DNA of 64,000 nucleotides from Telmatactis stephensoni (GCA_029948255.1 JALIZF010001585.1:62001-126000); one strand, 5' to 3'; positions 28,867-40,074 are shown, numbered from the stretch's first letter. The notes: generated by a model not told the origin, from the sequence alone. Translations and numbers: made by a program.

Positions 28867-29007
28867 TGTAACGGCGGGTTCCCTGTGCACCAGGGGCCGC
28901 AAGGCATTACTGGGGCGAAGTTGTTGTTTGTAAAACACTGTTGTTAGTCGCTCCGAAATAAAGACATTTTAACAAGTAATATGCAAGCGTAGTCTTTGAG
29001 TTCTACA
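28867..29007 (+). repeat. Left LTR of the gypsy element
   Basis: 141 bp, TG...CA termini, with an AATAAA polyadenylation signal near 28957. Unusually short for a gypsy LTR. The primer-binding site starts 1 bp after its end. Confidence 0.95.
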
Positions 29008-29130
29008 TTGGTGACCCCGACGAAAGAACGAACAACATCGCAGCACAGTAAACTGGCTACACAACGCCTGCAAAACTGATTATTTTCACACCGATTCTTC
29101 GTTGTCTTCGTTACTCGTCAATCCTGCAAA

Positions 29131-29904
29131 ATGCCTGATCCAGAGGAAAACAAAACCGACGCTATCTGCAATACCGTGGCTTTAAAGCTACCTCAATTCT
29201 GGCCTGCCGATCCACAAATATGGTTCGCTCAAGTGGAGGCACAGTTCGCTACCCGAAAGATTACAAATCAAGACACAAAATTTTATTATGTTGTAGCATC
29301 CCTTTCACCCGAAGTCGCCGCAGATATTCGTGATCTGCTCATCCAAAAGCCGGCAGAAAACGCATATGATGAGTTAAAAAAGAAACTTCTAGAGAGAACA
29401 ACGACAACCAAGGCTCAGAAGCTGCAGCAGTTATTGGCAACAGAAGAATTAGGCGACCGTAAACCTTCCCAGCTCCTTAGGCGATTCCAACAGCTATTAG
29501 ATGATAGTCCCGCTGACCATCCATTAGTTCGTGAGTTATTTTTACAACGGTTACCTCAGCATGTACGTCAATTATTGGCTGTAACAACCAAGTCTACAAC
29601 ACCGCTAGAGGAGTTGGCAAAGCTCGCCGACAAAGCTATGGAAGTGCAAACTTTCAATGTGAACTCTGTTCAACGTCCGCCCGAGTCAACCGCTTTCAAC
29701 AACCTACAAGCTCAATTGAATGAGATAAACAAGACTTTGGCCACATTGTCTAAAAAGCAGGAAAAACCAGCCAACCAACCCAATGCAGCCTCATCAATTG
29801 GTAAACAGCCTCTGTGTTTTTACCACCAGCGATTTGGAAACAAGGCTCGTAAGTGTCAACAACCCTGTAGCCACTCCCAGGAAAACGACAGAGTCAGCAC
29901 GTGA
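29131..29904 (+). CDS. Gag protein of the gypsy element
   Basis: 257 residues. The N-terminal [20 protein letters not shown] block is typical of Gag in invertebrate Ty3/gypsy elements. A helical capsid-like region follows ([36 protein letters not shown]). The C-terminus has a CHCC zinc motif, [18 protein letters not shown] (CX2HX9CX3C), in place of the usual CCHC knuckle; this unusual motif was described for CsRn1-type Gag. The stop at 29902-29904 overlaps the start of the pol frame, which is -1 relative to gag. The start is the first ATG after the primer-binding site and is followed by MPDPEENK. Gag would package element RNA into virus-like particles. Confidence 0.9.
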   Translation: MPDPEENKTDAICNTVALKLPQFWPADPQIWFAQVEAQFATRKITNQDTKFYYVVASLSPEVAADIRDLLIQKPAENAYDELKKKLLERTTTTKAQKLQQLLATEELGDRKPSQLLRRFQQLLDDSPADHPLVRELFLQRLPQHVRQLLAVTTKSTTPLEELAKLADKAMEVQTFNVNSVQRPPESTAFNNLQAQLNEINKTLATLSKKQEKPANQPNAASSIGKQPLCFYHQRFGNKARKCQQPCSHSQENDRVST

Positions 29905-32900
29905 ATGCGGCCGACCTGCTGACTGAAACAAAGAGCCGTTTATTTTTCGTTAAAGACAGGAATTCAGACAAACAGTTTTTAGTTGACACTGGAGCAGAAG
30001 TCAGCGTTTTACCGTTCAATAAACAGGGACCACCCCTGCCACCAAGTTCATTTTCTCTAGAAGCTGCCAATCATAGCAGAATTAAAACTTTTGGAACTCG
30101 TTCACTTAAGTTAGACTTCGGGCTACACCGAAAGTTTAATTGGAAGTTTATTGTAGCAGATGTTAAATTTCCTATACTTGGAACTGATTTCTTACGTCAC
30201 TATGGTTTACTTGTTGATGTTTCTAAATGCAGACTACTTGATGCTACAACCTACTTAAGCGCTCAAGGCTTAACAGCTCAGGTACCTTCAATCAGCCCAA
30301 TAACTATGGGATCACAATCCAAGTATCATAAAATTCTTAACGACTTCCCATCACTTACCAGGGTTACCCAGGACATGAACGTTAAACACAAGGTAACCCA
30401 TCACATTGTCACGAAAGGTCAACCTGTGCATGCAAGACCCAGGCGTTTAGCCCCAGAGAAGATGAAAATAGCACGTACTGAATTTAACAATCTATTGGAC
30501 CTTGGTATCATTCAACCCTCAAAAAGCAACTGGTTGTCACCCTTACACATGGTACCAAAGAAAAATCCAGGAGAATGGAGACCATGTGGGGATTACAGAG
30601 CACTTAATGATATAACCGTACCAGACAGGTACCCAATCCCACATATTCAAGATTTTACATCAAGCCTCCATGGTACCACTGTCTATTCCAAGGTTGATTT
30701 AGTTCGAGCTTATCATCAGATTCCGGTAGAACCCGACGATGCGCACAAAACAGCTCTGACTACACCTTTTGGACTGTTCGAGTTCACCAGAATGCCCTTT
30801 GGTTTACGCAACGCCGCTCAAACATTTCAAAGGTTCATTGATCAGGTCATTCAAGGACTGGACTTTTGTTATGGATATATTGATGATATTCTTATAGCAA
30901 GTGCAACACCACAAGAGCATGAAGAACACCTGAGATTGTTATTTCGTAGGTTGGATCAGTATGGACTCATTATCAACCCGGATAAATGCGAGTTTGGAAA
31001 GACCGAGTTAACCTTCTTGGGACATCATATCAGCAAGGACGGCATACGACCATTGCAAGAGAAAGTTCACGCAGTTCTAGATTTTCCCCTACCAGAATCT
31101 ACCAAGAAGCTTAGAGAATTCCTTGGTTTGATAAACTTTTATCATAGATTCATACCTGAGTGTGCTACCTTACAGACCCCTCTCCTTGGTTGTCTAACGG
31201 AAGCAGATCGACGCAGAGGATCGTTACATTGGACTGATCAACTCATCAAGCATTTCAATGATCTCAAAAGAGCTTTAGCAGCAGCAGCACACCTCTCGCA
31301 CTGGCACCCAACAGCAGAAACCTGTCTTATTGTAGATGCTTCAGATATTGCGGTCGGAGCAGTAATTCAACAGAAAGTCAATGGTGATTGGCAACCACAT
31401 GGATTCTTTTCTAAGAAGCTTAAACCAGCTGAAACTCGCTACAGTACTTTTGGAAGAGAACTGCTGGGGATTTACCTGGCAATCAAGCACTTTCGACACC
31501 TTTTAGAAGGCAGAAACTTTTATGTTCATACCGATCATAAACCGTTAACCTACATCTTCAGAAGTAATTCAGATAAGTACTCACCACGAGAAGTCCGGCA
31601 AATGGCCTACATTTCAGAATTCACCACAGATGTCCGTCATGTGAAGGGTAGCTCAAATGCAGCAGCTGATGCACTCTCACGGTTAGATATCAACTCCTTA
31701 GAGGAAAACCCAAGTTTAGACTATGATCTACTTGCCGAAGCTCAAGCTGAAGATCCTGAAATACAACGTATGAAACACAGCAACAACACGATACAGTTCC
31801 AAGAAGTGCATTTTACTGGTACTACAAAACCAGTTTTGTGTGACATCTCTACTGGTACTCCAAGACCGTTTTTACCAAAGGAGTATAGAAGGCCAATGTT
31901 TAATTTGCTGCATGGACTGTCACACCCAGGAATACGTGCTTCACAGAAGCTGATCACATCTCGTTTTATTTGGCCAAGAATGAATACTGACGTACGGAAA
32001 TGGTCTAAAGAATGTGTGGCATGCCAGCGATCGAAAGTTTATCGGCACACAGTTACGCCACTTGGAACATTTGACCTCCCAAAGCGTAGATTTGACAACG
32101 TTCATATTGATCTGGTTGGTCCTTTGCCGTCAGCAGAAGGATATACCTACGTACTTACATGTATCGATCGCTACACACGTTGGCCAGAAGCTATACCTAT
32201 AACTGGTATTACAGCAGAAGCTGTCGCTAAAGCCTTTGTCTCAGGATGGATATCACGATTTGGCGTCCCTTCAACAGTAACTACAGACAGAGGAAGGCAG
32301 TTTGAGTCACATCTGTGGAAGGAACTTAGCAAACTTCTGGGAACCAAGCAAGTTCGTACAACTGCGTACCATCCAATTGCAAATGGAATCATTGAACGGT
32401 TTCATCGACAACTCAAAGCCTCCCTCAAGGCTAAAACTGGAAGCACCTGGTTGGATGCACTACCCTTAATCCTCCTAGGAGTGAGAAGTGCGTTCAAGGA
32501 AGAACTGCAAGCTTGCACTGCTGAGCTTGTTTATGGAACTGTTTTGACTTTACCAGGACAATTGCTTAACTATGAGTCGCAAGACTCAGCTGTTTCAACT
32601 TCAGAATTTGTTAACAAGTTGAAGGCTTGCATGCAGTCACTTAAAGCTAAACCTACGAAACATCGTACACGTCCTGTCTACATCCACAAGGCATTGGACA
32701 CGTGCACACATGTTTTTGTCAGGCAAGATCACTTAACAAAGCCACTGGAGCCACCTTACAGGGGACCGTACCGTATATTACAGCGATACCCAAAGTGTTT
32801 CAAGCTTGATCTTGATGGGCGTCAAGATACAGTATCGCTGGATCGACTCAAACCCGCATTTATAGAGTCACCCCAGGACAGTGAGTTGGAATGCAACAAA

Positions 32901-33041
32901 GACCTTAAAAGGCAGCACAGCCAGCAACAAGAAGTACACCTACCTACGCCGCAAGCAGCAAAGGATATGGAACGTTTCCCTGCGTCTCGTAAAACACGCA
33001 GTGGAAGACTTGTCAAAACACCGCAACGTTACATGTTGTAA
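29901..33041 (+). CDS. Pol polyprotein of the gypsy element (PR-RT-RH-IN)
   Basis: Up to 1046 residues, open throughout. Domains in order: aspartic protease ([13 protein letters not shown], residues 27-38; ILGTDF, 92-97); reverse transcriptase ([12 protein letters not shown], first D at 266; YIDD 326-329); RNase H (VDAS, D479; E520; TDHKPL, D545; [10 protein letters not shown]590); integrase HHCC zinc finger (H671, H675, C705, C708); integrase core with D737, D796 and E832, 35 residues between the last two; a GPY/F-type module ([10 protein letters not shown]) near residue 955. All catalytic residues are present. The frame is -1 to gag with an overlap of about 36 nt and no obvious canonical slippery heptamer. 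The real first residue is uncertain because this frame opens with GTG and probably depends on frameshifting. Confidence 0.95.
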   Translation: MNAADLLTETKSRLFFVKDRNSDKQFLVDTGAEVSVLPFNKQGPPLPPSSFSLEAANHSRIKTFGTRSLKLDFGLHRKFNWKFIVADVKFPILGTDFLRHYGLLVDVSKCRLLDATTYLSAQGLTAQVPSISPITMGSQSKYHKILNDFPSLTRVTQDMNVKHKVTHHIVTKGQPVHARPRRLAPEKMKIARTEFNNLLDLGIIQPSKSNWLSPLHMVPKKNPGEWRPCGDYRALNDITVPDRYPIPHIQDFTSSLHGTTVYSKVDLVRAYHQIPVEPDDAHKTALTTPFGLFEFTRMPFGLRNAAQTFQRFIDQVIQGLDFCYGYIDDILIASATPQEHEEHLRLLFRRLDQYGLIINPDKCEFGKTELTFLGHHISKDGIRPLQEKVHAVLDFPLPESTKKLREFLGLINFYHRFIPECATLQTPLLGCLTEADRRRGSLHWTDQLIKHFNDLKRALAAAAHLSHWHPTAETCLIVDASDIAVGAVIQQKVNGDWQPHGFFSKKLKPAETRYSTFGRELLGIYLAIKHFRHLLEGRNFYVHTDHKPLTYIFRSNSDKYSPREVRQMAYISEFTTDVRHVKGSSNAAADALSRLDINSLEENPSLDYDLLAEAQAEDPEIQRMKHSNNTIQFQEVHFTGTTKPVLCDISTGTPRPFLPKEYRRPMFNLLHGLSHPGIRASQKLITSRFIWPRMNTDVRKWSKECVACQRSKVYRHTVTPLGTFDLPKRRFDNVHIDLVGPLPSAEGYTYVLTCIDRYTRWPEAIPITGITAEAVAKAFVSGWISRFGVPSTVTTDRGRQFESHLWKELSKLLGTKQVRTTAYHPIANGIIERFHRQLKASLKAKTGSTWLDALPLILLGVRSAFKEELQACTAELVYGTVLTLPGQLLNYESQDSAVSTSEFVNKLKACMQSLKAKPTKHRTRPVYIHKALDTCTHVFVRQDHLTKPLEPPYRGPYRILQRYPKCFKLDLDGRQDTVSLDRLKPAFIESPQDSELECNKDLKRQHSQQQEVHLPTPQAAKDMERFPASRKTRSGRLVKTPQRYML

Positions 33042-33056
33042 CTAGAGGGGGGGTAC

Positions 33057-33197
33057 TGTAACGGCGGGTTCCCTGTGCACCAGGGGCCGCAAGGCATTAC
33101 TGGGGCGAAGTTGTTGTTTGTAAAACACTGTTGTTAGTCGCTCCGAAATAAAGACATTTTAACAAGTAATATGCAAGCGTAGTCTTTGAGTTCTACA
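33057..33197 (+). repeat. Right LTR of the gypsy element
   Basis: 141 bp, identical by eye to the left LTR, followed by the CATT duplication at 33198-33201. Confidence 0.95.
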
Positions 33198-34040
33198 CAT
33201 TGATTATGGTTGTTTTCTTAAATCGTCAAGAGTGATCTGAGTGGTTGGATCGTAGCTACATGGCTGTCAAACAAACACCGTGTTTTCATGTCCATCTTTC
33301 TGGTTAAAAACTTTCGTAAATCTACTGGAATTCTGAAAAATTCCTTATTAAAATACACACTTCGAATAAACTTTGCAAAACCTGTGCCTGATTACATTGA
33401 TAAAAGAGAAGGAAAACATTGCTCACTTACAAAAACCTCTTGTTGAAGCGATGGTGAGCACATGGAAAGGTGATTGGGTTTCATGTCAGTCGTTCCGAAT
33501 GGCGTCCCGAATGGAGTCAGAGAAGCCATGTTTATCAAACATTGTCAAAGTTACGCCTTAACGAACATTTCCATGAAAGAAAAACAATTAATTGTTCTAA
33601 AAGGGCACCAAAAAGTCTATAATTTATTATCGATAATCGAATAATTGAGCAAAAAAGCTTCGGACGAAGTTCGAATATTTTCGTCAAGACACTTCGTTTC
33701 AACTTCGGAAATTTCCGAATTACACACCCTCACGCATACCCGATGACATAGTGCGTTACTGGCTTTAAAAGCCAGTAACCACAAAAATCTAGGCCGCGCG
33801 CGCCGAGAATTGAACCGCGAGAAAAAGGAATTTAGTATGCTAATTGTATGCAAAACCAAAAAAAAAAAAAAAAAAATCGACCATGCATCCAGACAAATCG
33901 CTGAATCATCGCATGTTACGTATAGGAAGATGATTTCGGCCCCTTCCGCGCTATCGGTAGAACGCAGCAAGCTAGCTTCGCGGTCAAAAAGGGAGGAAAC
34001 AGTCGGATCCTAGGCACTAGGCTAACTGGTCTAATATTGC
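33198..34040. other. Noncoding stretch right of the gypsy element
   Basis: No supported gene. A poly-A tract is at 33858-33877 and a GCGCGCGCG patch near 33795. The 62- to 117-residue frames here have no motif. Confidence 0.45.
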
Positions 34041-34044
34041 TTAA

Positions 34045-34832
34045 GGACGGAGCCCTCTAATGTGAAAGTAATTATTTTCTCTAAAATCTATATGGGTGTG
34101 AAAGAACCCATTGTAGACTGTTAGAATCCAAGAAAAAATTGGGGGTCACCACGCATTTTAATGAGTTATACGTCATCAAATGTTGCGGAAAATGCATTTT
34201 TGACGACCTAAAGAAAAAAATTAAAAATCCTCTATACTTCCAATAAGTTTCAAACATTTTTTTCCTAAAACACTCTAAGCATAATTCTCTGGTAGGGCAA
34301 TACCATAAAACCGCGAAAAAAAAAGAAAATATATTTTTTTTGAATATTTACTTGGTCTTAGGATGTTCTAGTCTATGATTGCTAAATATAATATGTGATA
34401 TTTTCTATCATTCTTCAATTATAAATTTATAAAAAGCTTATATAATTCTAGATTTTTCTTTGGTTTATAATTTACAAAAGGAAAAAAGAGGGGTATCCAG
34501 GCGATTTAAGAAGTTATTTACCGATAAACGCACGAAATACGATGAAATCCCTAGCCCTCCATACAGAGTATAGACAGATTTTACAAAGCATTATGGGACA
34601 TTTCCAAGATGGCGGCCAATAGGCAAATCTAGTCCTTGTGATCAAAACAGTGGTTTTTAAGCGAGTTTTATTCATCAATACTGAATTTAATTCTACTACA
34701 GGAACAGTCAAATGTTTTTTCTACAAGCAAGTAAGTTTTATTTATCCAAATATCGCAAAACTGCTTTGTTTTTACGATGTTTTTACTACGAAGGGCCATG
34801 CGCAGAACGCCGCAGTGCGCGCTGACAATAGG
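34045..34832 (-). mobile_element. Third copy of the GGACGG TTAA element, inverted and right-truncated
   Basis: Reverse complement of most of 48598-49395. It begins after TTAA (34041-34044) with GGACGGAGCCCTCTAATGTG and ends near GCGCGCTGACAATAG, lacking the last bases of the other terminus. It retains the 330-bp central part that copy A has lost, including CCAAGATGGCGGCCAATAGG (34602-34621). Noncoding, apart from a shared motif-free frame of about 68-70 residues. Confidence 0.85.
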
Positions 34833-34944
34833 GTATATACTTCATGTTAATATGCCATATACTCACCTCAACATTTATTTACTGTAGGTACTTTGTTCAC
34901 ATATGATTAATATAATGTACTTGAAATTTGTTCTACTGCATTCT

Positions 34945-35230
34945 AATAAGTCCTTATCCATCCTAGTTTGTCCTTATCCTTCCTAGTACGTCCTTATCCA
35001 TATCCTAGTACGTCCTTGTCTGTCCTACTACGAGACATACTAGGATAGATAAGGACGTACTAGGATGGGTAAGGACGTACTAGGATGAGTCAGGACGTAA
35101 TAGGACAGACAAGGACCTTCTAGGACGGACAAGGACGTACTAGGATGGGTAAGGACGTACAAGGATTGATGAGGACGTATTAGGATAGATAAGGACGTAC
35201 TAGGATGGGTTAGGACGTACAATTATGAAT
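34945..35230. repeat. Minisatellite of about 20-bp units with an orientation switch
   Basis: From 34945 to about 35030 the units read TCCTTATCCATCCTAGTACG. From about 35036 they read in inverse as AGGACGTACTAGGATGGGTA, about nine copies with variable bases. The two blocks form an unequal inverted repeat and create a spurious repetitive frame on the minus strand. Confidence 0.85.
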
Positions 35231-35271
35231 AAGTACGCACTATGATCAGCATGCGAAGTGCCTATTATAAG

Positions 35272-35345
35272 TAATACTATGACCCTGAGGGATATTAGTG
35301 ATTAAATGTCCCCGAAGCCGAGGGAGGTTTAGTGGAAGGTTTAGT
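35272..35345. repeat. Half copy of the TAATACCATGA palindromic MITE
   Basis: AGTAATACTATGACCCTGAG through CCCCGAAGCCGAGGGAGGTT matches the left arm of the full element at 39540-39715. The right arm is absent. Confidence 0.75.
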
Positions 35346-36229
35346 GCTTTTGAGTCATGTCGCTGGGCCAATTAAAGCGTATATAAAGCCTAAAGAAAAG
35401 AAAAGAACATTATAAAATCCAGACAACGCAATTAACAGTAAAAAAATTGAAAATACACGCTACTCACCATAACATAAAATATTGTATTCCATGATTTTTT
35501 GATTGCTTAGAGTCCTCAGTAACACTCGACATGGTGACCTTCTACATAAGCTCATTAACACTGGTCCCATCAACTAATGGTGCACATGTAACGTTAAACT
35601 CGCTTTGTTTCAGCCCTTCTCTCTTCTTGACTGTTACTAAGAGAGTGCGTTACACTGATACGTTAGATTTGAATTTCAAACTGCTCTCAAGTTATCCCAT
35701 GTAATCTCCTCAGCTCAGGTTACTGGCATTTACGATTACCGGAAACTCGCTATTATTAGCGTCTCGTTTCAAATCTCAACACAGGAAACCCAAAATACTA
35801 ATTGATTTATTCTTTTATTTATGACTCTTAAAAGCCGGGCTCCCTGTGTCTGAATCTGAATAAATATCACTGTATGAATAAAGGTGACTAAGCTTGAAAT
35901 CTTATAATTAAAATCAAATGCTAAAAAGCTTGATCTATAATCTTTATTTCAACTTTTTCAATAAAATGCAATCTTTGTTTGCCTATTTCCACAGGAAGCC
36001 CAATTCATTTGAATCAAAAACGTCAAAAAAAGTATTTAAAATTATTATTATTATTTAAATGGGAGCTCCGCTATTAGGTAGTACCTAATTTTGATATCAA
36101 TTTACACTGTAATTCAAATAAAAGCTTGACTTTTGATTCATTTTGTAAACTCAACCGTGACCTTTCTTGCGTGACTTTGAATACTAATTTAGTTGGGGGC
36201 GGAACGGTTTTCTCCAAAGGATGCTTACA
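35346..36229. other. Noncoding stretch
   Basis: No gene supported. Contains AAAAGCCGGGCTCCCTGTG (35829), which also occurs at 5879, and two CACAGGAARCCC motifs (35780 and 35990). No further repeat structure recognised. Confidence 0.45.
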
Positions 36230-36235
36230 GGCTCT

Positions 36236-36338
36236 CCCCTTCCCCTCTTCCCTCCCCCTCCCCTCCCCTTCCCTTTCCCTCCCCTTCCCTTTCCCTCCCC
36301 TTCCCTTTCCCTCCCCTTCCCTTTCCCTCCCTTTCCCC
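36236..36338. repeat. CCCTTCC/CCCTCC polypyrimidine microsatellite
   Basis: About 100 bp of pure C/T on the plus strand with a repeating TTTCCCTCCCCTTCCC unit. Open frames here on both strands are low-complexity artefacts. Such mirror-symmetric C/T tracts can form triplex or other non-B DNA. Confidence 0.9.
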
Positions 36339-36498
36339 AAGAGAGCCTGTTCACAGGCTACTTGTTACACAGGCTAAAACCTAGCTATTTGGTAACAAGC
36401 TTTTTGGTAAGCAAACACAGGAAACCTGTGCAAACAAAAAGCCCGAACCAAAAGAGCATATTACACATTTATGCTCTCCTGTCCTTTCCCACAGAATG

Positions 36499-36744
36499 TA
36501 TATATTTATATTTATATTTATATTTATATTTATATTTATATTTATATTTATATTTATATTTATATTTATATTTATATTTATATTTATATTTATATTTATA
36601 TTTATATTTATATTTATATTTATATTTATATTTATATTTATATTTATATTTATATTTATATTTATATTTATATTTATATTTATATTTATATTTATATTTA
36701 TATTTATTTATTTTTATATTTATTTATTTATTTATTTATATTTA
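36499..36744. repeat. (TTTATA)n hexanucleotide microsatellite
   Basis: About 245 bp of near-perfect TTTATA repeats, ending in (TTTA)n variants. It keeps all three plus-strand frames open, giving false proteins of YLYL, YIYI and FIFI repeats. Confidence 0.98.
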
Positions 36745-38379
36745 CACAGAATATTAGTTTACTCGATCTGTTCGCATTATTTCGAAAGTTGCTGTAAATG
36801 AAAGTTCCAAATGGCTTGTACTGAATACTTGTTTTTATATCCGGAGCGACTAATTTGTAACTGAAAATTCATGACACAACAAATGCCTGAAGGATATTTT
36901 GTTGAAATATTTTCAAGTGAAATACGATATTCTTAGTGATCACTGATGACTATAAACACACGTGTGGAAGATCCGAAGATGAGAAGATATTACTTCATAT
37001 AAAGAACACCACATAGGTTTAAGCTATACGATATATGCGGCAATCAGCAATCCCTTACCCAAATCACTTCTTTTGACCAAAAAGTATCTCCTTTTGCAAG
37101 ACTTTAGAAGTTCTTCCGCTCTTGGAAGCACTTCGAACAGGCGGTCAAAGGTGGCTCCCACTCGAATTGGAGCGAAACTGGGATCCTCAACCTAGAACGA
37201 ACACCTACGGGTTAGCACATATTCAGTATAATAGAACAGATATTTACAATTACTTACTCATTGGCCTTAATGCCCTTCAGGTGGATTGGAAAGCTAGCCT
37301 TCTGCTGGTCAAGGAGTATCGCGAGTTATAAATTGGTAAATCCTCACGCACTCTGCCCACATGCTTTATTAGCGATCGTATATCAAGAAATACAAATCCG
37401 CCAATCAAAGCGAAGGTACCATTTTACTTGACATTTGAAATGACAATTTTGATTGACATTGCTGAACAAATTATCTGATAGAAACCAGTCAAGGACCTCC
37501 AGCTAGGAATAAATGTTTGCTTATATGTGACAAATGGCATGTTTTTACAACTTGAAGAACTACATCCTCAAAAAGTATCGACGATTTTTCCAAATCCACA
37601 ATCATTTCGTTTTAGGGAAAACCATAAAGTTAACAGATAGTTGCACTTCCTTCCTTAGCGCTCCCTAGAATTTTCCGGTTTGTCACTTAAAAATTAATCC
37701 GTCCTAAAACAAGAGTTGTGCTTTTCGTCGCGGGTCGCGGGTAGGAGGGTGCGGGTGCTGGTATGAAGTCGCGGGTACAAAAAAAAAATGAAATTTTCAA
37801 AAATAAATCACTAAACAGTAATTACTAAATGATAAATTTAATGATGAAAATGAACAAATGATCAAATATATGAAAAAATAAATTGAATTCTTTCATGGCA
37901 CATGTGAGATTCGACGTTTGAACTAAGTCTTCAAAACTGTGTATTTCACATCTATATCATTACAATAATAATAATTGTTTATAATATAGTAATTTTTCCA
38001 CTGTTATCAAAAATTTGTACCTTTTTTAACAATAGTGCAACGGTAACTGCGTACAAAAACGTAAAATCCTGTGACGTTAGCAATTATTCAACATAAAAAC
38101 TATAGAATGCAAGCAATATAGAGTGATTTTCTTAAACCCGTGAAATAAACAGCAAGTGATAGCATGACGAGTATGCGCGAACCGCTGGACGGAAGTGGCC
38201 TCAATTACGGTTTTAACCTGGCTTAGGGACGGACCATTTGATATTTGTAGGGGGGATGGGTTAAATCCCCCAAAAAATATCGTGCAAGCTTATCTGCCAT
38301 TAAAAAAAAATATCGAGCAAGCATGGAAGTCAGTGATGTGCTTGAAGACTCAGCTTTAAATTACTTGGAATCTAAATAT
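36745..38379. other. Noncoding stretch with a small match to the CLN3 intron
   Basis: No gene supported. The segment 38145-38223 (ACAGCAAGTG, ATGCGCGAACCGCTGGACGG, AATTACGGTTTTAACCTGG) matches 14350-14603 and 49560-49815 without the hairpin MITE those copies contain. GGGTCGCGGGTAGGAGGGTGC lies near 37732. Confidence 0.5.
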
Positions 38380-38990
38380 ATTGTTGGAAGTGAACTGTTA
38401 TGAGAGACCGACATTCAACTCCTTTGCAATGCACAATTTCTGCCAAGCGGCTCGCGCTTCGCGCTCGCCATAAGTAACAAATAGTCTGGGGATAGCAAGT
38501 AGCACAAATCTTTGTGGAAGGATCAATTATTTAATCCTTAAGAAAATTGTAAAGGCACAGGATATTCACTTGAAAGTAGTGACTACACAGACATCTACAC
38601 GACTGAATTTTTACCGAGTGGCTCGCGCTTCGCGCTCGCATAGGCAGAAATGAATAGCACCATAGGCTAATTCATCTTGTTACTTTAGTCTTTCTTTACT
38701 AATGCTAATATGCACTGCAAGAGCATCCCATGTCCACAGGAAAGTGGTCTCTGTAATTATCTATATTTTAATTTTTACAGAGCGGCTCGCGCTACGCGCT
38801 CGCATTTTAAACATAAATAAACAACAATGCAGGACAAATTATCTTAACAGGTTAGTCTTTCTCGAGTAATGCTCACGTGCAGCATTACAAAAACATCCAG
38901 CGTCTATGGGAAAGTGCTGGAGTGAGTTGTTGTGATCACCTGTAGCTCAATTTTTGATGAGTGGCTCGCGCTCCGCGCTCGCAACTATAG
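38380..38990. repeat. Degenerate tandem repeat of about 170 bp with a GGCTCGCGCTTCGCGCTCGC core
   Basis: Four cores start near 38448, 38618, 38783 and 38963. Each reads GCGGCTCGCGCTTCGCGCTC or a one- to two-base variant, and forms an imperfect GCGCTNCGCGC hairpin. The sequence between cores is AT-rich and only loosely similar (GGAAAGTG, AGCATC, TTTTTAC). Confidence 0.8.
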
Positions 38991-39539
38991 ATGGATACTA
39001 TCATATTCTGCCTTTACAACACTTTCACTAGTATATATAATATATTTTTCTCAGGGTGGGTGGTTGCTTACGTCAAACGTAAAAAACCTCCCTAAAGTGC
39101 TGTCAAAAAACCAAGCTTTGAACTTTTTGGTTGCCGATCAGTTTTCCCATGGAACAATTCCATTTCGATTCCCGTGCTCAATATACGGATTCAATCAGTA
39201 CGGAGACTGTTTTACATACTTCGGAAGAAGATATACCTTGAGTTCCGTTAACCAACTTGCAAATGAAACTTTAGTCTGTTTTCGTTGAGATATGTAGATA
39301 TATACTAACTATGCCACACTATATGCCACGTTTATAGTAGTAAATGCACAACTATGCTTTGTACATCTGATGTATATAGACTATAAATGAAAAATTAGAC
39401 AATTGTTCTGTATATATGAACTATCAAAAATTTAGCGGCACTGGCACAAGGTATGCCAGACTTGTAATTGACATAAGTTAAAGCCGATTCAAAGTTATTG
39501 TCTTGGACCCATTCATTTTAACAAAAGGCTTGGAGATTA
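38991..39539. other. Mostly noncoding stretch with one unassigned open frame
   Basis: The frame 38932-39288 (118 residues) starts inside the satellite and contains a hydrophobic patch followed by SIYGFNQYGDCFTYFG. No family is recognised and no splice context is clear. Otherwise AT-rich. Confidence 0.3.
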
Positions 39540-39715
39540 TTATAAGTAATACCATGACCCTGAGGGATATTAGTGATTAAATGTCCCCGAAGCCGAGGGA
39601 GGTTTAGTGGAAGTCCCGAGGCCGTAGGCCGAGGGACTTTTACTAAACCTCCCGAGGCTGAGGGGACATTTAATCACTAATATCCCGAAGAAGTCATGGT
39701 ATTACTTTGTAATAC
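39540..39715. mobile_element. 176-bp palindromic MITE, TAATACCATGA family
   Basis: The left arm AGTAATACCATGACCCTGAG through AAGCCGAGGGAGGTTTAGT is mirrored by ACTAAACCTCCCGAGGCTGA through TCATGGTATTACT. The loop is a second small palindrome, GAGGCCGTAGGCC. Related partial copies lie at 35272-35345 and about 40235-40290. Confidence 0.85.
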
Positions 39716-40074
39716 CATGATCACCGAGGAAATAAACGAAAATATACTTCGCTGTTTGTTCATCCAAAACTTGAAAATATTACTGACAATTCTTTTACCA
39801 ATTGTGCGTAACCCTGTTCTCTGGGGAGTTTCGAAAATAGGTTTCTTTGTTATATACTTACAATGAACAAGTATTTATAGGTTGTTAATCAATTCGAAAG
39901 CTAAATTGTTTTTCATAATACTTTCTTTGCTTCGTTATGCCCATGCGCAAAATAGAATGCATAGATCCCACACGCGTAAGAGTGTGCAGTGGTAAGAGGT
40001 ATCGGTGCGTTAGAAAGTTATAGAGTTTCGGGACAGCGTGCAAAGTTGTCCCGATCGTCCCGATGATTGATATA

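Larger units (their letters stand above)
28867..33197 (+). mobile_element. Intact CsRn1-clade Ty3/gypsy LTR retrotransposon
   Basis: 4331 bp with two 141-bp LTRs (TGTAACGGCGGG...GTTCTACA) that are identical by eye, flanked by 4-bp CATT duplications. The primer-binding site TGGTGACCCCGACG (29009-29022) is complementary to the 3' end of eukaryotic tRNA-Trp. Gag and Pol are both open. A G-rich polypurine tract (GAGGGGGGG, about 33045-33053) precedes the right LTR. The tRNA-Trp primer and the CHCC Gag motif are hallmarks described for CsRn1-type elements. Identical LTRs and open frames point to a very recent insertion. Confidence 0.95.

Noticed and set aside
28867..33197. Envelope gene in the gypsy element
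   Set aside because: Pol ends 15 bp before the right LTR with no room or frame for a third protein, so it is a retrotransposon without env.
35040..35222. Repetitive 60-codon protein on the minus strand (YVLTHPSTSLS repeats)
   Set aside because: Direct translation of the 20-bp minisatellite.
36221..36801. Three overlapping frames of 101-178 codons rich in YLYL, YIYI or FIFI
   Set aside because: They are translations of the (TTTATA)n and C/T microsatellites in each frame. No start context, domain or codon bias supports a protein.
38932..39288. 118-codon open frame
   Set aside because: Starts inside the satellite, has no recognised family, and no splice context could be established.
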